Part shown: one piece after another, positions 1 to 13,981 of the stretch
How positions within the stretch are numbered: the first letter of the stretch is position 1
Layout: the number at the start of each line of letters is the position of its first letter
Assembly (NCBI GenBank): GCA_011634665.1
Contig: WAEK01000006.1
Location: forward strand, 1 to 64,000
From: Mortierella sp. BCC40632
Taxonomy: Eukaryota; Mortierellomycota; Mortierellomycetes; Mortierellales; Mortierellaceae
Reading direction: 5' to 3'
Length of the DNA: 64,000 nt
The notes under the pieces: model-generated
Database searches by the model: none
Told to the model about the DNA's origin: nothing
What the model saw: only the letters and a program-made list of their open reading frames with translations
Position numbers and translations under genes: made by a program

Positions 1-436
1 TTTCCTCTTTTGAATTATATGGCGGGTGGGGTCCGGTTGTGTGCCATAAGGCGGCTACGTATTGATCTGTTCTGATTAAGAATCAATGGCAGGTTGGCAA
101 GATACTTATCCCCGCAGCCGTCTCGCTGAAAGTTACAGGGACGAGGGATCGATCTGTTGACTCACGGAGTGCATATGCTTCTCTCTCCTCAGGGGGCAGA
201 CAAAGAAGGTACATGCATTAAACTTTGCTTGTTTAGCTGAGAAGCCCTCGGAGTGCATGCCCCTCCTCCAGAGAGAAGTAGAATGTTGTGACTCCAGAAA
301 TGCATTTATCTCTCCGATTTCCTTCTCCCTCTCCTTTCTTTCTCTCTTCATCTTTCCTTTCTGCCCTCCCAACAGTCTCTTGTCCTTCTCTTCTCTCTTC
401 ACTCACCACCTCCCCAATCTCTTCCGAGCCACCGGG
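1..436. repeat. 5' flank of array copy A, homologous to the later spacers
   Basis: Positions about 226-325 match the segments just before the start codons of copies B (about 7560-7660) and C (about 15483-15580). A stretch near 60-105 resembles the area around 15100-15140. The repeat unit therefore starts at or before the left edge of the window. The open frames here are CT-rich and I do not regard them as genes. Confidence 0.5.
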
Positions 437-3400
437 ATGAGTGGACACCCTCGATGGAAAAGACGAAAACAAATCGCCATCCCCTCTGTCAGCAATGCTG
501 TTCCGGGACAATGGCTCGGCAAAAACTTTTACTCAGTGCCGAACTACAGAAGTACGAGAACGCTACTAAGCACACATGGACGAGAAATAGCAGGTGCGAT
601 GTGCATCTGCCCTATATTTACCAAATCTGAACTTTACCATCACCCCTGCGTTCTCTCTTTCTCTCTCTCTACCTCTCTCTTTTGGATTAGTCCATAGATT
701 CCCATATATTCAAAAATTAATCCAACCCCAAATATAAACTGCATGGTGTGAGAAGTATATATTTCAACAAGCACGTCTTTTCAAACCGGCTTTCAGTGCG
801 ACCAGAACTTTCTCTCTCTTTCTAACAATCCCTGGCTTCCAACCACCCTGTTTAGAGTAACTCCTCTGTTATTATCAGAGTGATCCCATGGATTCTCCTT
901 CTCTGTCTGTTGGCCCCTAGCTCCTGAACTCTAGTAATGTCCCAAGCCCACAAATTAATCCCCTTTGCACGCACCATCCATCTTAACTCACTAATCTGAT
1001 GTATAGTCACTTGAGGACATACCAGTGGATCATACTGGATTGCTCTTTCATGTTTCTGTAAAAGGAAGTATGACATCATGTATATGACGTCGAACTTTGT
1101 TGAAGATTATTCGCAATATTACCTAGACGTAGAAGTCTGTCGAATTAACTTGTATGATATCGTGTTATTGTAGTTCGTTGGGTATCTTATCACTAATATG
1201 CTCGTGCGTTGAATATGTGGATACAAATAGTACAAATATCGTATTCCTGGAGAGGCGAACTGAGGCCGTTGAAGGTAGGGTGGGCGGGTGATAAGAACCG
1301 AACGCGATCTTTGTTACTGGTGTTCTATGAGGAGGTAACCAACATGGTTGCCTCTTCCTGGAATCACTTTGACTAAAGGCTGCTTATGTTGATGTTGGCG
1401 AAAATAAGAATAAAACCAGGTTCTAATGAGCAGTTTTCAGTGAGATGCTGGATACCAACGAGCTTCATTATATTGAGCTCTTTTTCCAACAATAGGATCA
1501 GGAACACCAAAATGACTAGTAGAAAGCAAAGGAGTGAAGTATCATGGGAGTTATGGAGCCCATGGCTGCCTCCAGTACGACTCTCTTCGAGACATCAGCA
1601 ACTTTACAGCTATACTTTTCTCATGTACAGCTCACTTTAGAAATTGTGATTTATGGTAGAACAAACCATTTTGCATCGAGCCCGATTTATCAGCTCTCTG
1701 AGGAATCCGTGTCATGGATGCTGGCATTATGTAATGTTCAAAGCTACCACAAGTTCACACATACTTTAACCATGTGGGGCTATACGGAACTATGGGACAG
1801 CATGCTGCAGTTGTAGTGCATTGAAACGCTGGATCAACGGTACCTCTGCATCCAGTTGAGAAATACCAATAAATCACTTTTGAAAAACCTGAGGTGAATC
1901 AACACGATGGCGCTATTTCAACCACAGGAGGGTCATTTTGTTGGCAACTCCAGACGACGATAGAAACTATCCTGTCAGAATATTCCAAGTATTATTTTTA
2001 GCTTCCTTTTCCGGCCGACATGGATCCACTAATGAAATCAAAGCTGGAACCAGTTCATGTGAACGGTCTTGACGACTTATTGGATGTGATATTTTCAACC
2101 GGGACCCCGTTGACCAGGAGAAAACGATAAACGAGGTACTGTGATGGACGGTACGTATCGGTTTTCTCTTCGTCAGAAATCTACTCTATAACATCGGAAT
2201 TCGAGCTGAGATTTTAACTTCCAAGATCTTGCATTAGAGCTTGTATCAGGAGTGAGAGGTGAATGTTTTGTGTGGATGGGAGCATCAGATGTGAAGTATC
2301 AATCTGGGAGATGCCAAGAGACAGGGAAAGGGTAGCTCTACTCAGATCTCTTTTCCGTGCCAGGCGTCTGTATGGGTGAGCTATCTGGCATATCTCTGAT
2401 GGAACTCGTTGCAATGGGTGGTTCAGTTTATAATATTTATGCGACACCATCTCCCGGGAACAGAAGTTCAGCAGTTTTCAGCCAGCTATCGATGCGGCCG
2501 ATTACTCAGTCAATGGCTCCTTCGAGATCATCTCATTCTTTCAGTTACTGGACACACCAAAGGACAACCCAATAGCCGCTTGCGACTACCGGAGTGTCAA
2601 CATCAGGAGCTTTTGAAGGACGTCTGCGCGCAATGTTTGTCTGAAAGATGCATCAACCTCCCTCTGCCTCTCCAAATGACCGTGGGGTCTTCCATTGTCC
2701 TTGGTCTTCCCTGAGCTTTTCAAAGATCTATGACGGCTCGAAAGGCTATCACAAGCAATCGGCCGAAGATCGAGGAGTGCAAGTTCCAGGAGCTTGAGAC
2801 GATGAGGCGTCTAACAGTTTCGAAAAGACATTATGGGAGCGGTCATGGATCTCGCAAGTATCTCTAGTATGTGGCTAAAGATGCTCAATGTCAGTCAAAG
2901 TTTCCGACCAGGATGAGCCACGTCCTAGTGGAGCTAATGAGGGAACTTTACTTGGGAAAGTACAAATTCTGCTCTGAAAAGGAAACTCATCTCCAGATTA
3001 CAGTTCACTGACTGATGTGCATGTCTCTGGAATATCCATGACAAAAAGGACGAGGGTATTTTCTCTTGCAGTTGGAAAACTGGAATTCGAGAACCCTGTG
3101 ACTGGTGTTGGCAAAATTATTGGGCGCAATCGGCTCTTCAATCGCTCACGGTTTCGACTCTAGAGAGGAGAGAAACCCAAAGGACGATCGCGAACCTGAT
3201 CAAAGGCTTTGAAATGGGAACCAAAAACGATCAAGGAGAATCCAAGACAATAATAACTTTAACAAAAGAAATCAACAATCAACAGTAAAAGGAAAACAAA
3301 AGAGAGATGATAAGTGAATTCGGAAATAACAATCAATAAGTATAGGGTATGGTCCTCTCCGAGGAAAGTAACAAATTATTGAGCTATACATTTATCTGGT

Positions 3401-6185
3401 TCTTGGCAACCCTTCATAGTACCGGTGATTGGGCATTAATCGCCTTATGTACTCAGCGAGGATCTCATCAAAGTCTTCAGAACATTCTACAAGGAGTTCA
3501 TATTCTTCCCAGGATCCCCTAATACAGTGTCTTTATATATCTTTGCCACTGGAACCAAACCCCTTGACAACTTGTTCGAGGATTTTACGATCATTGTTGT
3601 GTCTTTTCACAAGGTTACCTGGATTCCAGAAGATTATTACATTGGTGGTGAAACTTCTTGGACCTTTGATTGCCGCTTCAGGAGTAACAAGCCCGAAAAC
3701 CTTCAAAGTGTACAAAGATCATCGCCGAGTACTGTTTTTCATGCCCTTGAGCAAAAGAACCTCGTGTTCTTGTTCCCCGATCTGGGTCGTTTCAAACACT
3801 TTTGGAGGTATCCTGAGTTTTCTCTAAGTACTCTGGAGCGCATTGCCTTCATTCCTATCAAAAGTCACGCAAGATTCATTGTGGACAATCATCAGATTGC
3901 TCATCCTCCAAGACATTCCAAGGTTTGAAGTTCTGGAGACCCAATAGCCGTCCTTGTACAAAAAGAACCCTTGTTCTCCAAATCCATCCAGGAATCCAAG
4001 AACTCCAGAACCAACACTACAAGGGAGAGATTTTTCTTCTCCTGCTTGGATGCTCTGTGGCATTATCTGACGAGAGTCTCTGTGAGAGTGTGGGAGGCCG
4101 AGTAAAGATATTCGCCCATGAGTTTCTAAGGATGTTGTTCGAGATGTTCAAAACTCCGAGCCAGATTTACATCCAACTGCTCACAGTCGAGTATCATGAC
4201 TTCTCCCGATCGATCATTTCGACAACCCGGCGATTGCGGCGCTTCTGTTGAATGCCACAAATGGTAACACAAGTTTGGATATTGGATGTTGATATTTGGA
4301 TGTTTCTGGGTTTCTGTTTCTGGCGGGATGGGTTTTGGGCGGTAGCTCGGCGACAGGAGACGAGTTCAACACCTGTTCCTCTCGTTCTTTTATCCCCTCT
4401 ACAATTCCATGCCCACCGGCTTTTCTCTTATTAGGAACACAATCGGATTCCCATATTGGCTGATCCGGTTTGTCCCCGAATGAATGTTCTGTTCTTGTGC
4501 TCACCGCAGCTCTTCTCCAGGTGTACAACAACAACCGAAATGCACTCGAAGGCATCTTCATAACCATCATTGTCTTTTGTGATATTCGCCTTCTTACTCG
4601 AGATCGGTCAAGCAAGGGAATAATTGGAAGCGATACAAAAAGTAATGTGTGTGGAAATCATGATTGCTTGGAGGATGCGGAGCAAAAAATGTTCTTTTAT
4701 GTGTGTCTACTGTCTACTCTTTCATATCGGGAGGTGGGAGGTTGGAGAATGGAGAAATGATTGATACTGATACTCTTTGAACCTATTCTGACTCTCTTAG
4801 TTCTGGATACAATAATTCCTTGATGCTCTGGCTTTGGGACTTCCACTGGCTGCCAGTATCCAGCAGCCTTATTGTCCCTCCACACATGAACATTGAGGGC
4901 TCCACAGACAGAAGAACTAAAAATCCTTGAGATAACAAGCACACGTGGCTACCTACTCAGTTATTCTGTCTTGGTCGTATTCTTCCATGCGGTAAGGATA
5001 TCTCATGATACCTGGGTGCTAGAAGGCTGTTTTCCTGGACATCCAGCGACCTAACTCAGCACATCTTCAAACATTCACTTTCTTGTTGTTTCGAACTCCG
5101 TATCTCCAAGAGTATGAAATATGTGACCTATCATCCAACAAGCCATTGTCCAGATCCGAGTCTTCTTCTTCATCTTTGCAGGGAATTATAGCATTTGCAT
5201 TGGCAATCATCCATCTACTTCGAGCATGTCCTGTCCATGAGTGTCAATCGATACCAACTTAAAGAGTAACCCCTTTTTCGCTTTTCTCGCCACCTATTAC
5301 TTTTATGGTAATGATATCACCCCCTCTCTCCAAATGATGTTGCTGTTGTAGAGTCGTTTTACCAAAAGGGTGCCGGGACCCTAACCCTTTGACCCCTCGT
5401 CTCTGCCACTCGACCACCCAAGGGGAGGGATTGTAAGGACCCAATCAACGATGAGTTTGGTGAGAACTGGGCATTCCATATCATGATGATCATCTACTTT
5501 TTCTTTTTACGGTCATTCTAATGCTCAATGTGTTGATTGGTAAGTGCAATACAAGATTCATGCCATCATATTTCCTGACCTGGGGCCTACCGTTCGTTCG
5601 TTGACCCGCTCTCTCTCTCTCTCCTCTCTTTCATACAACTTCAACCATCCTTTTTTCCAGCACTGATCAACAAAGGCATTTGAGAAAGGAGATGATGGTT
5701 GGCGACTGATGGATGGACTACGATACCGGTAGTGCTGAGAACCTCTCTACAACATTCCAGGTAACTTGGAATCCACCCCATAGTGTGTTGAGGGGACATC
5801 GAAACTACTACTAAGATGCTCCCCTCTCCGTTTCCCCTTCCCAGCTCCCCATAAGCCTCATCTAATTTCCCCTCTTCCATTCTTCTTCTAAAACTCTTGG
5901 ATTAGGGGATTAGAACGCACAACATCTTTAAAGGAGATCTACTTTTAACTCCTTCACGGATCATTTAAAGAATACCAGGCCAAAAGGTTGAAGAGAATAT
6001 TCAAAAGGTGGAGGAGACATCCAAGGAAGACAATGGAGCTTTGGTTCAAGCGAGATCAAGATTGAGGAAATTGAATAGAACATCAGGATGATCAACAATG
6101 GTTGAGGAGACGTCAGGGGAAGACCAACTCTTGACAACTAAAATGGCTTATTCTCGAGTCGTGAGGAAGGCACCAGGAACCGTAG
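437..6185 (+). pseudogene. TRP-like channel gene, copy A (heavily disrupted)
   Basis: First unit of a three-copy array. It is alignable to copies B and C over nearly its whole length: first exon near 437, WD40-like region about 1400-3100, conserved cytoplasmic region about 3420-4260, first membrane exon from about 4435, pore region about 5270-5480 and coiled-coil tail ending at the TAG at 6183. The differences are mostly 1-2 base insertions and deletions, found equally in exons and introns, so no long reading frame remains. The Gly-Glu repeat of copy C is missing; 3140-3370 holds a shorter diverged stretch. At the pore exon it shares an extra T with copy B. It is either a decayed gene or unpolished assembly. 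The function would be as for copy C. Confidence 0.6.
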
Positions 6186-7838
6186 AACAGTACAAGGGGG
6201 AGGAATAGAGAGAGAGAGAGAGAGAGAGAGAACAATGGGCTTGAACTGAGGAACAAACACCACTGAATACCTAATCATTAAACGCACATCCCTTTCTTCT
6301 GTTATTTTTCTTGGGAGACACATATCAGTCCCACAAATAAAACAAAATGATGTACTCGGATCTTGAGCGCTGCCAAATGTAGGTGGTGCAGGAATGTAGA
6401 GAGTAGAGAGGAGAAGAACAGGACAGGGGAGAAGGCAGCAAGATAGATAAGATAAATACAAGAACAAGAATTGAACGACAGCCATGACAGAACAGGACAT
6501 AACAAAATAAAAAAAAGAAATGGAGAGGAAGAAGAGGGTAATGGAGCCACATGGTAAAATATTGTGTGATTGCTTGAGAATATCTGAGAATATTCTCGTA
6601 ACCAAATGGTCAAATGGAATGGGGTAAACGATAGTCTCCCATGAATAAGTGAATATAACAGAGTAATAAAATGAATAAAGCAAGAAAAAAAGCCACAGAA
6701 AAGCTTTGTATCCCTAGAAGATACTTGTTCTATCTCCACTCTGTTGTTGTACCAACATCGCAGAAATCCCTCAACTGTTTCGTTATCAATAGTTTTGACG
6801 GACTATTGTTATCAGATCGGCTGACAGTCTTTTCCAGGGAGGGATTGTCTCCGAGGAGGAATTGGGCTCGATTTTGCTTCATTTCTCATTTGAGGAACGA
6901 AGGGATTCTTCCAAGGACAGATAGACCAGGGCGCAGCAACTTTGGCTCTCACACAATCGGACCGATCACCATTGCTAAGAGGAAATGTCTCACTTTGCCA
7001 CTGTGCTTTTGAATGTCTTTCACCTTCGTATGTTTAAAAACTTTCTTTTTCAATACATATGATGGGACACTCTGACGATGATGCCGGAAGCCGCTAAACG
7101 GGGAATGATTGAGAGTGAGATGACTGTATGTTTTGAAAAAGAGCTGGGAGGTATGACTGATGAGAGTGAATAGGAGATTTTTTTTTTGGATGAGCTCCTT
7201 CTCACTGATGGTTGGCTAAAGGGTTGTATTCCCAAAGTAGGTAACCCTGAACAGCTTGCCCTGACCACAGTGTTCCCTCGTCAACTTTTTTTCCTCTTTC
7301 GAGTTCTCATGGCAGCAGTAAAGTTAAAGCTTTAGTGTGCCTTTCTGCATCCACACGGTCTGTTCTGAATAAAAAAAATCCAGCCCAGTTCGTAGAAGGT
7401 TGGCTGAACTATACTCCTTAAAAAGCAGTCACGGAAGGGGCTGGCGGCGGCGTTGAGTTGGACACAATCCAGGAACGGACCAATCCGTCTAAGAGCTAAG
7501 AGCGACAAACTCTCCTGGGGAAAGGGAACAGGGGGAGGGTCTATGAATTAAACTTTCTTTATTGCCCAGTTGAGGCCCTGCAAAGCCCTCAGTGCATGGC
7601 TCCCTTCCAGCGGAAAGTAGAAATAGTGGCTCAGAATGCTCACTTTTTCTCCGGTTCCATTCTCCCCTCTCTGTAATTTTTTCTCTTTTCCTCTTTCCTC
7701 TTTTCCTCTTTTTCCTCTTTCCTCTTTTCCACTTTTCCACTTTCCACTTTCTCTTTTCTCTTTTCTCTTTCCCCCCTCCCACCTTTTTTCTTTTTCCTCT
7801 CGCCTCCTGTCTCCCACAATCTCTTCCGAGCCACCAGG
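6186..7838. repeat. Spacer between array copies A and B
   Basis: About 6700-7330 is closely repeated at about 14450-15110 in the next spacer, so this spacer belongs to the duplicated unit. The rest holds a GA tract near 6207-6231, AG-rich DNA, and a CT/CTTTT-rich block (7630-7800) just before the copy B start. I see no convincing gene; the longer frames are simple-sequence artefacts. Confidence 0.55.
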
Positions 7839-10800
7839 ATGGACACCTCGACTTGGAAGACAGAAAAATCATCCTTGTCCTCTGTCAATAGCAGCAATGC
7901 TGTTCAGGAACAATGATTCGGCACAAACACAGGAAGTCACAGACTACAGGAGGTATGAGACATGCTGATCACACATGAACAAGAAGTAGCGGAGTGAGAT
8001 GAGCACCTGCCCAATATTTCCAAATTTGAATACTATCATCCTGCGCTCTCTCTCTTTGGATCAGTCCACAGATTCTATATCCAGGAACAAAATCCAACCC
8101 CAAATATAAGCTGCATGGTGAAAAGAGTAAGCATCTATAAATAACAAGTGTCTTTCTTGCACCAAACCCTTGTCTGGGTGACAGAACTTTTTGTTCTCTC
8201 TCTTTCTAACGAGGAACCCGACCTCGATCTCCTTGTTTTGGAACTCCCCTACTATTATCAAAGGTGACATCCCATGGAAGGTAAGGTTTCTCCCTTCTCT
8301 GTCTGCTATCCCCTTGCTCGGGCATCTAGTAATCTCAACAGGCCCAAAATTAATCCCTTTGCGGACCTTCAATCACCCTCAATCTAGTGTGTAGTCTCTA
8401 GCGAGGGACGTTCCAATTGGAACATGCTGGGTTATCTTCCATGTCTTTGGGGGGAGGGAAAGCAGAGTGCCTTTTGACGTCGTTCATGACGTCCGAAGGA
8501 CTTTATTGCTAGATTACTCTCAATGGCTAGATGTAAGTACTATCACATCTACCGCATGATATCATGTAGTTCATTATTGGTGTATCTTTTGTCACTAATG
8601 TTATCGTGTGTCGGATATGCTTGGATGCAAATAGTAAAAAAAAATACCATTATCTTCCTGGAGAAAGACGAACTGGAGACCGTTGGTAAGCAGGGTGGAC
8701 AAAAGGATGATTAATCCTGATGATCTTTGTCGCCGATTGTTCTGTGAGATAGAACAACTCGAGAAAAAAAAAAAAAAAAAGAAAAAAAAAAACTCACATG
8801 ACTGCCTCTTCTTGGAACCATTCTGGTAGGGAACAAGCTGTCCTCGAATGAGTTTGTGAAAATAAGAACTCATAACCAGATTGTATTAAAAAAGAAGGGT
8901 TCGCTTTCAGTGAACTTAGCATCGAGTTTTCGGATACCAACTCTGGAGAACTTGAGCTTCGTTATATTGAGTTCACCAACAATAGGATCGGAACACCAGA
9001 AAGCAACGGTAAGCAAAAAATTGATATCATAGAGTTATGGAGCCATGGCTGCCTCAGTGGCTCTCTTCGAGACATCAGTAACTTACAGCTATACTTTTCT
9101 CATGTGCAACTCATAGAAATTGTGATTTATGGTGAGAATAAACCACATTTTTGCATCGAGTTCGGTTATCAAGCTCCTCTCCCTGAGGAATCCGTGTCAC
9201 CCAGAGGCGCACCAACTATTCTGAACGTCGTTAGCAACCACAGGTTCACACATACATTAACCCTGTGTGGGAAGAATGAAGTCGCCTACTTGGAACTATG
9301 GGACATGCAGTTGTAGTGCACTGAAATTGGATCCGACAGTACCTCATCCAGTTGAGAAACTGACTGCGGCCCTATGCATCCACGACTCTTGAAAAGCCTG
9401 AAACCACTCCAGCGATTGCCTTTATTTCATCCGCAGGGTCATTTGTTGGCTTGAGCTCAGACAATGATAGAAGCTACCCTGTCAGACTATACAAATGTGC
9501 AACCGTCGCACCGGCCGACATGGATCCCACTTCAGCCAATCAAACTGGAACCAATTCATGTGAACGGTCTTGCCGACTTTATCGGATGCTGTGGATTCTT
9601 CAACCGAGACACTGTTGATCCGCAGGAGGAAAACGATAAACTAATTGCCTGTGATGGACAATCCGTATCTGTTTACAACACAGGCGACTCTTGGAATAGA
9701 ATCTGCTCTATCGAATTCGGCACAAGTGTCAACCAGGCCATTTCTTAGAGCTTGTGACAGCAGTAAGAGGTGGATATTTTGTGTGGATGGGGACATCGGA
9801 TGTGGCGTCAATCTGGAATGCCGAGACAGGGAAGAACGTCTCTCAGATCCCCTCTTTTCCGTGCCAATCAATGGGTGAGCTATCTGGCGAAACTCTCCTA
9901 CGATGGAACTCGAGTTGTTGTCGGTTCAGTTTATGGTATCGATGTATACGACACTATCTCAGGAACAAAGTCCAATAGCATTCAACCAACCACCGACCAG
10001 AGCCATTACTTAGTCAATGTCCTTCGAGATCATTTCATTCTTTCAGTCACTGGACACGCGCCAAAGGACAATAGTCGCCTACGTATTCACCGAATTGTCA
10101 ACATCAGAACTTTTTGAAGGACGATCACCATGATGTTTGTCTAGAAGACTACCTCAACTACCCCCTGCCTCTCTTAAATGACCGATGGGGTCTTCGTGTC
10201 CTTGGATCTTCCCTAGACTATTTCAAGATCTATGACGGCTCGAAGAGTACCACAAACCAATCAACCGAAGATCAGTGCCAGTTCCAGGAACTTGAACTCG
10301 AAGAGATGTCCAAAAGGTTTCCGGAAAGACTATGTTATGGAGTCAGGAGCGGTCCTTTCAGCATGGATGTCAATCCAAAGAGTGTCTATAAAATATGACC
10401 AGATTCTCGATGTCAGTCAAGTTTCCTGACCAAGATGAGCCACGCATTCTGATCGGAGCAAATGAGATTATTGGAAAGCACAAGCTCTGCTTTCTGAAGA
10501 GCTCATCTCAGATTGTACAGTTCACCCTGACGGAAGTGCATGTCTGGAACATCCCTTCGACAAAAGGACGAGAATTTTCTCTTGCAACAAGTTGTCAACA
10601 TGGATGAGAACCCTGTGGGCAGTGTCAACGTGAAATGCTGGGAAGTTCTTGCAACTTTTTTTGTGAGCACTGTCGACGGCTTGAGCTTGAGTACAATTTG
10701 ATTCTTGGGGAGACAGAAGATGAGACGGAAAATGCAGATGGAGAAGAAGGAGAGGGAGAGGAAGGCAAAATTGAAGGTGAAGGCGAAGGCGAGGGTGAAG

Positions 10801-13800
10801 TAGAGGGGAGAAGGAGAAGGAGAGGGAGTTTTTAAGAGAAAAAAGAGGGGAGGGAATCCAAGGACGAAGTGAACCCAATCCCAGAAGCAAGGGCTTTAGT
10901 GAAAACCGAAAAGGACAATTCCGACAATAACGAGGAGGTCAAATCAACAATTGACGATAAAGGAGAAGGAGAAGCAGAACAAGGGAGAGAAGGATGATGG
11001 AATTGATTCGAATACAAGCAGTCCGATGAGAACAGGATTTGTGGTCCCTCGAAATGCTCGTGAGCTATACAACTATCTGGTTCTTAATCCAACTCATCTT
11101 CATGGTGTAGTCAACTTGGGGCATTAATCCCCTATGTACTCAGCATGGGAGATCTCACCAATGTCATCAAAACATTCTACAAGGAATTCATCTTCCCAGG
11201 ATCCCCATTGGCTAGCTCATGTCTTTTTATACTTCACTACAGAATGGAGTCCATCCTTTGACAACTTGTTCGAGGATATGATACAAGCATTGTTGTGTCA
11301 AGACAAGGTTACCTGGATTCCAGAAGATTATTACATTGATGGTGAAAACCCTCTGGATCCCTTGATTGCTATTTCAAATGAGTACCCGAAAACCTTCAAG
11401 TGTACAAAGATCATCGCCGAGTACTGTATTTTCCATGCCCTTGAGCAAAAGAACCCTGTGTTCTTGTCTCCGATCCTGGGTCGTTTCAAACACTTCTTGG
11501 AGGTGTATCCTGAGTTTGCTCTAAGTACTCTGGAGCGTATTGCCTTCATTCCTATCAAGTCACGCAAGTTCATTGTGGACAATCATCAGATTGCTCATCC
11601 TCCAAGATTCCGTTTGAAGTTCTGGAGACCCAATAGCCGTCCTTTGTACAAAATGAAGAACCCTGTTCTCCAAATCCATCCAGGAGTAGGAAATCAAGAC
11701 TCACAGAACCAACACTACAAGGGAGAGATTTTCTCAGCCTCGTTTGATGCTCTGTGGCATTATCTGGACGAGTCTCGGAGAGTGGAGGCCGAGGAAGATA
11801 TTCCGCCCATGAGTTTCCCAAGGATGTTGTTCGAGATGTTCAAACTCCGAGCCAGATTTACATCCAAACTCACAGTCGAGTATCATGACTTTACGATCGA
11901 TCATTTCGACAACCCGGCGATTGCGGCGCTTGTTGAATACAAATGGTAACACAAGTTTGGATATTGGATGTTGGATATTTGGATGTTTCGCTCTTGCTCT
12001 GGCTCTTGTTACGGGTCGGTTTAGGCAGCTCTTGGTGACAAAGAAGGAGACGAGTTCAACATTGTTAACCTGTTCCTTTTTTTCTCTCTCTCTCTCTTTT
12101 TATCCCCACACCCATGCCCACCGGCTTTCACTCTTATTAGGAACACAATCGGATTCCCATATTGGCTGATCCGGTTTGTCCTCGAATGTATCTTCTATGT
12201 TCTTGTGCTCACCGCAGCTCTTCTCCAGGTGTACAACAATAATCGAAATGCACTCGAGAAGGCATCTTCATAGCCATCATTGTCTTTTGTGTTTTCTTCT
12301 TCTTACTCGAGATCGGTCAAGCAAGGAATAATTGGAAGCGATACAAAAGTAATGTGTGGCTCTCATTGATTGCTTTGGAGGATGCGGAGCAAATGTTCTT
12401 TTATGTCTACTGTCTACTCTTTCTATCAGTGGGAGGTTGGAGAGAAGAATGGGGAAATGATTGATACTGATACTTTTGAACCTATTCTTGACTCTCTTAG
12501 TTCTGGATACAATGTTCTTGATGCTCTTGGCTTTGGACTCCCACTGGCTGCCAGTATCCAGCAGCTTATTGTCCTCCACATGAACATTGAGGCTCCACAG
12601 ACAGAAGAAGAACTAAAATCACTTGGAGATAACAAGCACACGTGGCTACTCAGTTATTCTGTCTTGGTCGTATTCTTCCATGCGGTAAGGATATCTCGAT
12701 ACCTGAGTGCTAGAGACTGTTTCCTGAACATCCATGACTAACTCAGCGCATCTTCAAATATTCACTTTCTAGTTGTTCGAACTCCGTATCTCCAAGAGTA
12801 TCTGTAAATATGTGACCATCATCCAACAAGCCATTGTCCAGATCCGAGTATTCTTCTTCATCTTTGCAGCAGGAATTATAGCATTTGCATTGGCAATCAT
12901 CCATCTACTTCGAGCATGTCCTGTCCATGAGTGTCAATCCGATACCAAGCTTAAGAGTAACCCCTTTTTCGCTTTCTCGGCCACCTATTACTTTTATGGT
13001 AATGATATCACCCCTCACTCTCCAAATGATGTTGCTGTTGTAGAGTCGTTTTACCAAAGGGTGCCAGGACTAACCCTTGACCCCTCATCTCTGCACCACT
13101 CGACCAATAGGGAGGATTGTATGACCCAATCAACGATGAGTTTGAGAGTGAGAACTGGGCATTCCACATCATGATGATCGTCTACTTTTTCTTTACGGTC
13201 ATTCTAATGCTCAATGTGTTGATTGGTAAGTGCAGTACAAGATTCATGCCATCATATTTCCTGACCTGAGACTACCGTTCGTTCATTGACCCGCTCTCCC
13301 TCTCCCTCTCTCTTTCATTACAACTTCAACCATCCTTTTCCTTTTTTTCAGCACTGATCAACAAGGCATTTGAGAAAGGAGATGATGGTTGGCGACTGAC
13401 ATGGGTCGAGAACCGACTACGATACATTGAGAGTGCTGAGAACCTCTCCTACAACATTCCAGGTAACTGATCTAATCTATGCTTCAAGTGTTGGGGACAT
13501 CGAAAAAACTACTAGATGCTCCCCTCTCCGTTTTCCTTCCCAGCTCCCCATAAGCCTCATCAAATTTCCCTCTTCCTATTCTTCTTCTAAACTCTTGTAG
13601 GATTCCGCCGAACGTACAACATCTTCCCCAAGGAGATCTTTTTCACTCCCTTCAAGGATCATTAAGGAATACCGGGCCAAAGTTGAAGAGAATATTCAAA
13701 AGGTGGAGGAGACATCCAAGGAAGACAATGGAGCCTTGGTTCAAGCGCTTCGAGAGCAGATTGATGATATGAAGAAACATCAGGAGGATCAAATCGGTGA

Positions 13801-13912
13801 AATGAAGAAACATCAGGAGGACCAGCTTGGTGAACTGAGGAGACGTCAAGAAGACCAACTCAACGAACTAAAATGGCTTATTCTTGAGTCGAGGAAGGCA
13901 CCGGAACCGTAG
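7839..13912 (+). pseudogene. TRP-like channel gene, copy B (frameshifted)
   Basis: Second array unit. The start context is shared with copy C, and the gene runs through the WD40-like region (about 8940-10130), an acidic Gly-Glu-rich linker (about 10725-10835), a cytoplasmic region largely open at 11134-11949, the first membrane exon from 12141, S6 at about 13140-13231 and the coiled-coil tail with stop at 13910. Single-base differences break the frame relative to copy C, for example one A fewer at the splice donor near 12346 and one T more before the pore intron near 12995. In other places copy B keeps the frame where copy C loses it (the C run near 10160). The C-terminal coiled coil carries extra 11-residue repeats. 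It may be a recent pseudogene, or a working gene with sequence errors. Confidence 0.6.
13765..13877 (+). repeat. 33-bp repeats encoding an 11-residue coiled-coil unit
   Basis: Near the 3' end of copy B, units of the type (D/G)-E/D-M/L-K/R-K/R-H/R-Q-E-D-Q occur about three times in tandem before the terminal NELKWLI segment. Copy C has a single unit and copy A fewer. The 11-residue period fits a hendecad coiled coil. Confidence 0.7.
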
Positions 13913-13931
13913 AGTGAGAAGGAATAGAGGA

Positions 13932-13981
<50 letters not shown>

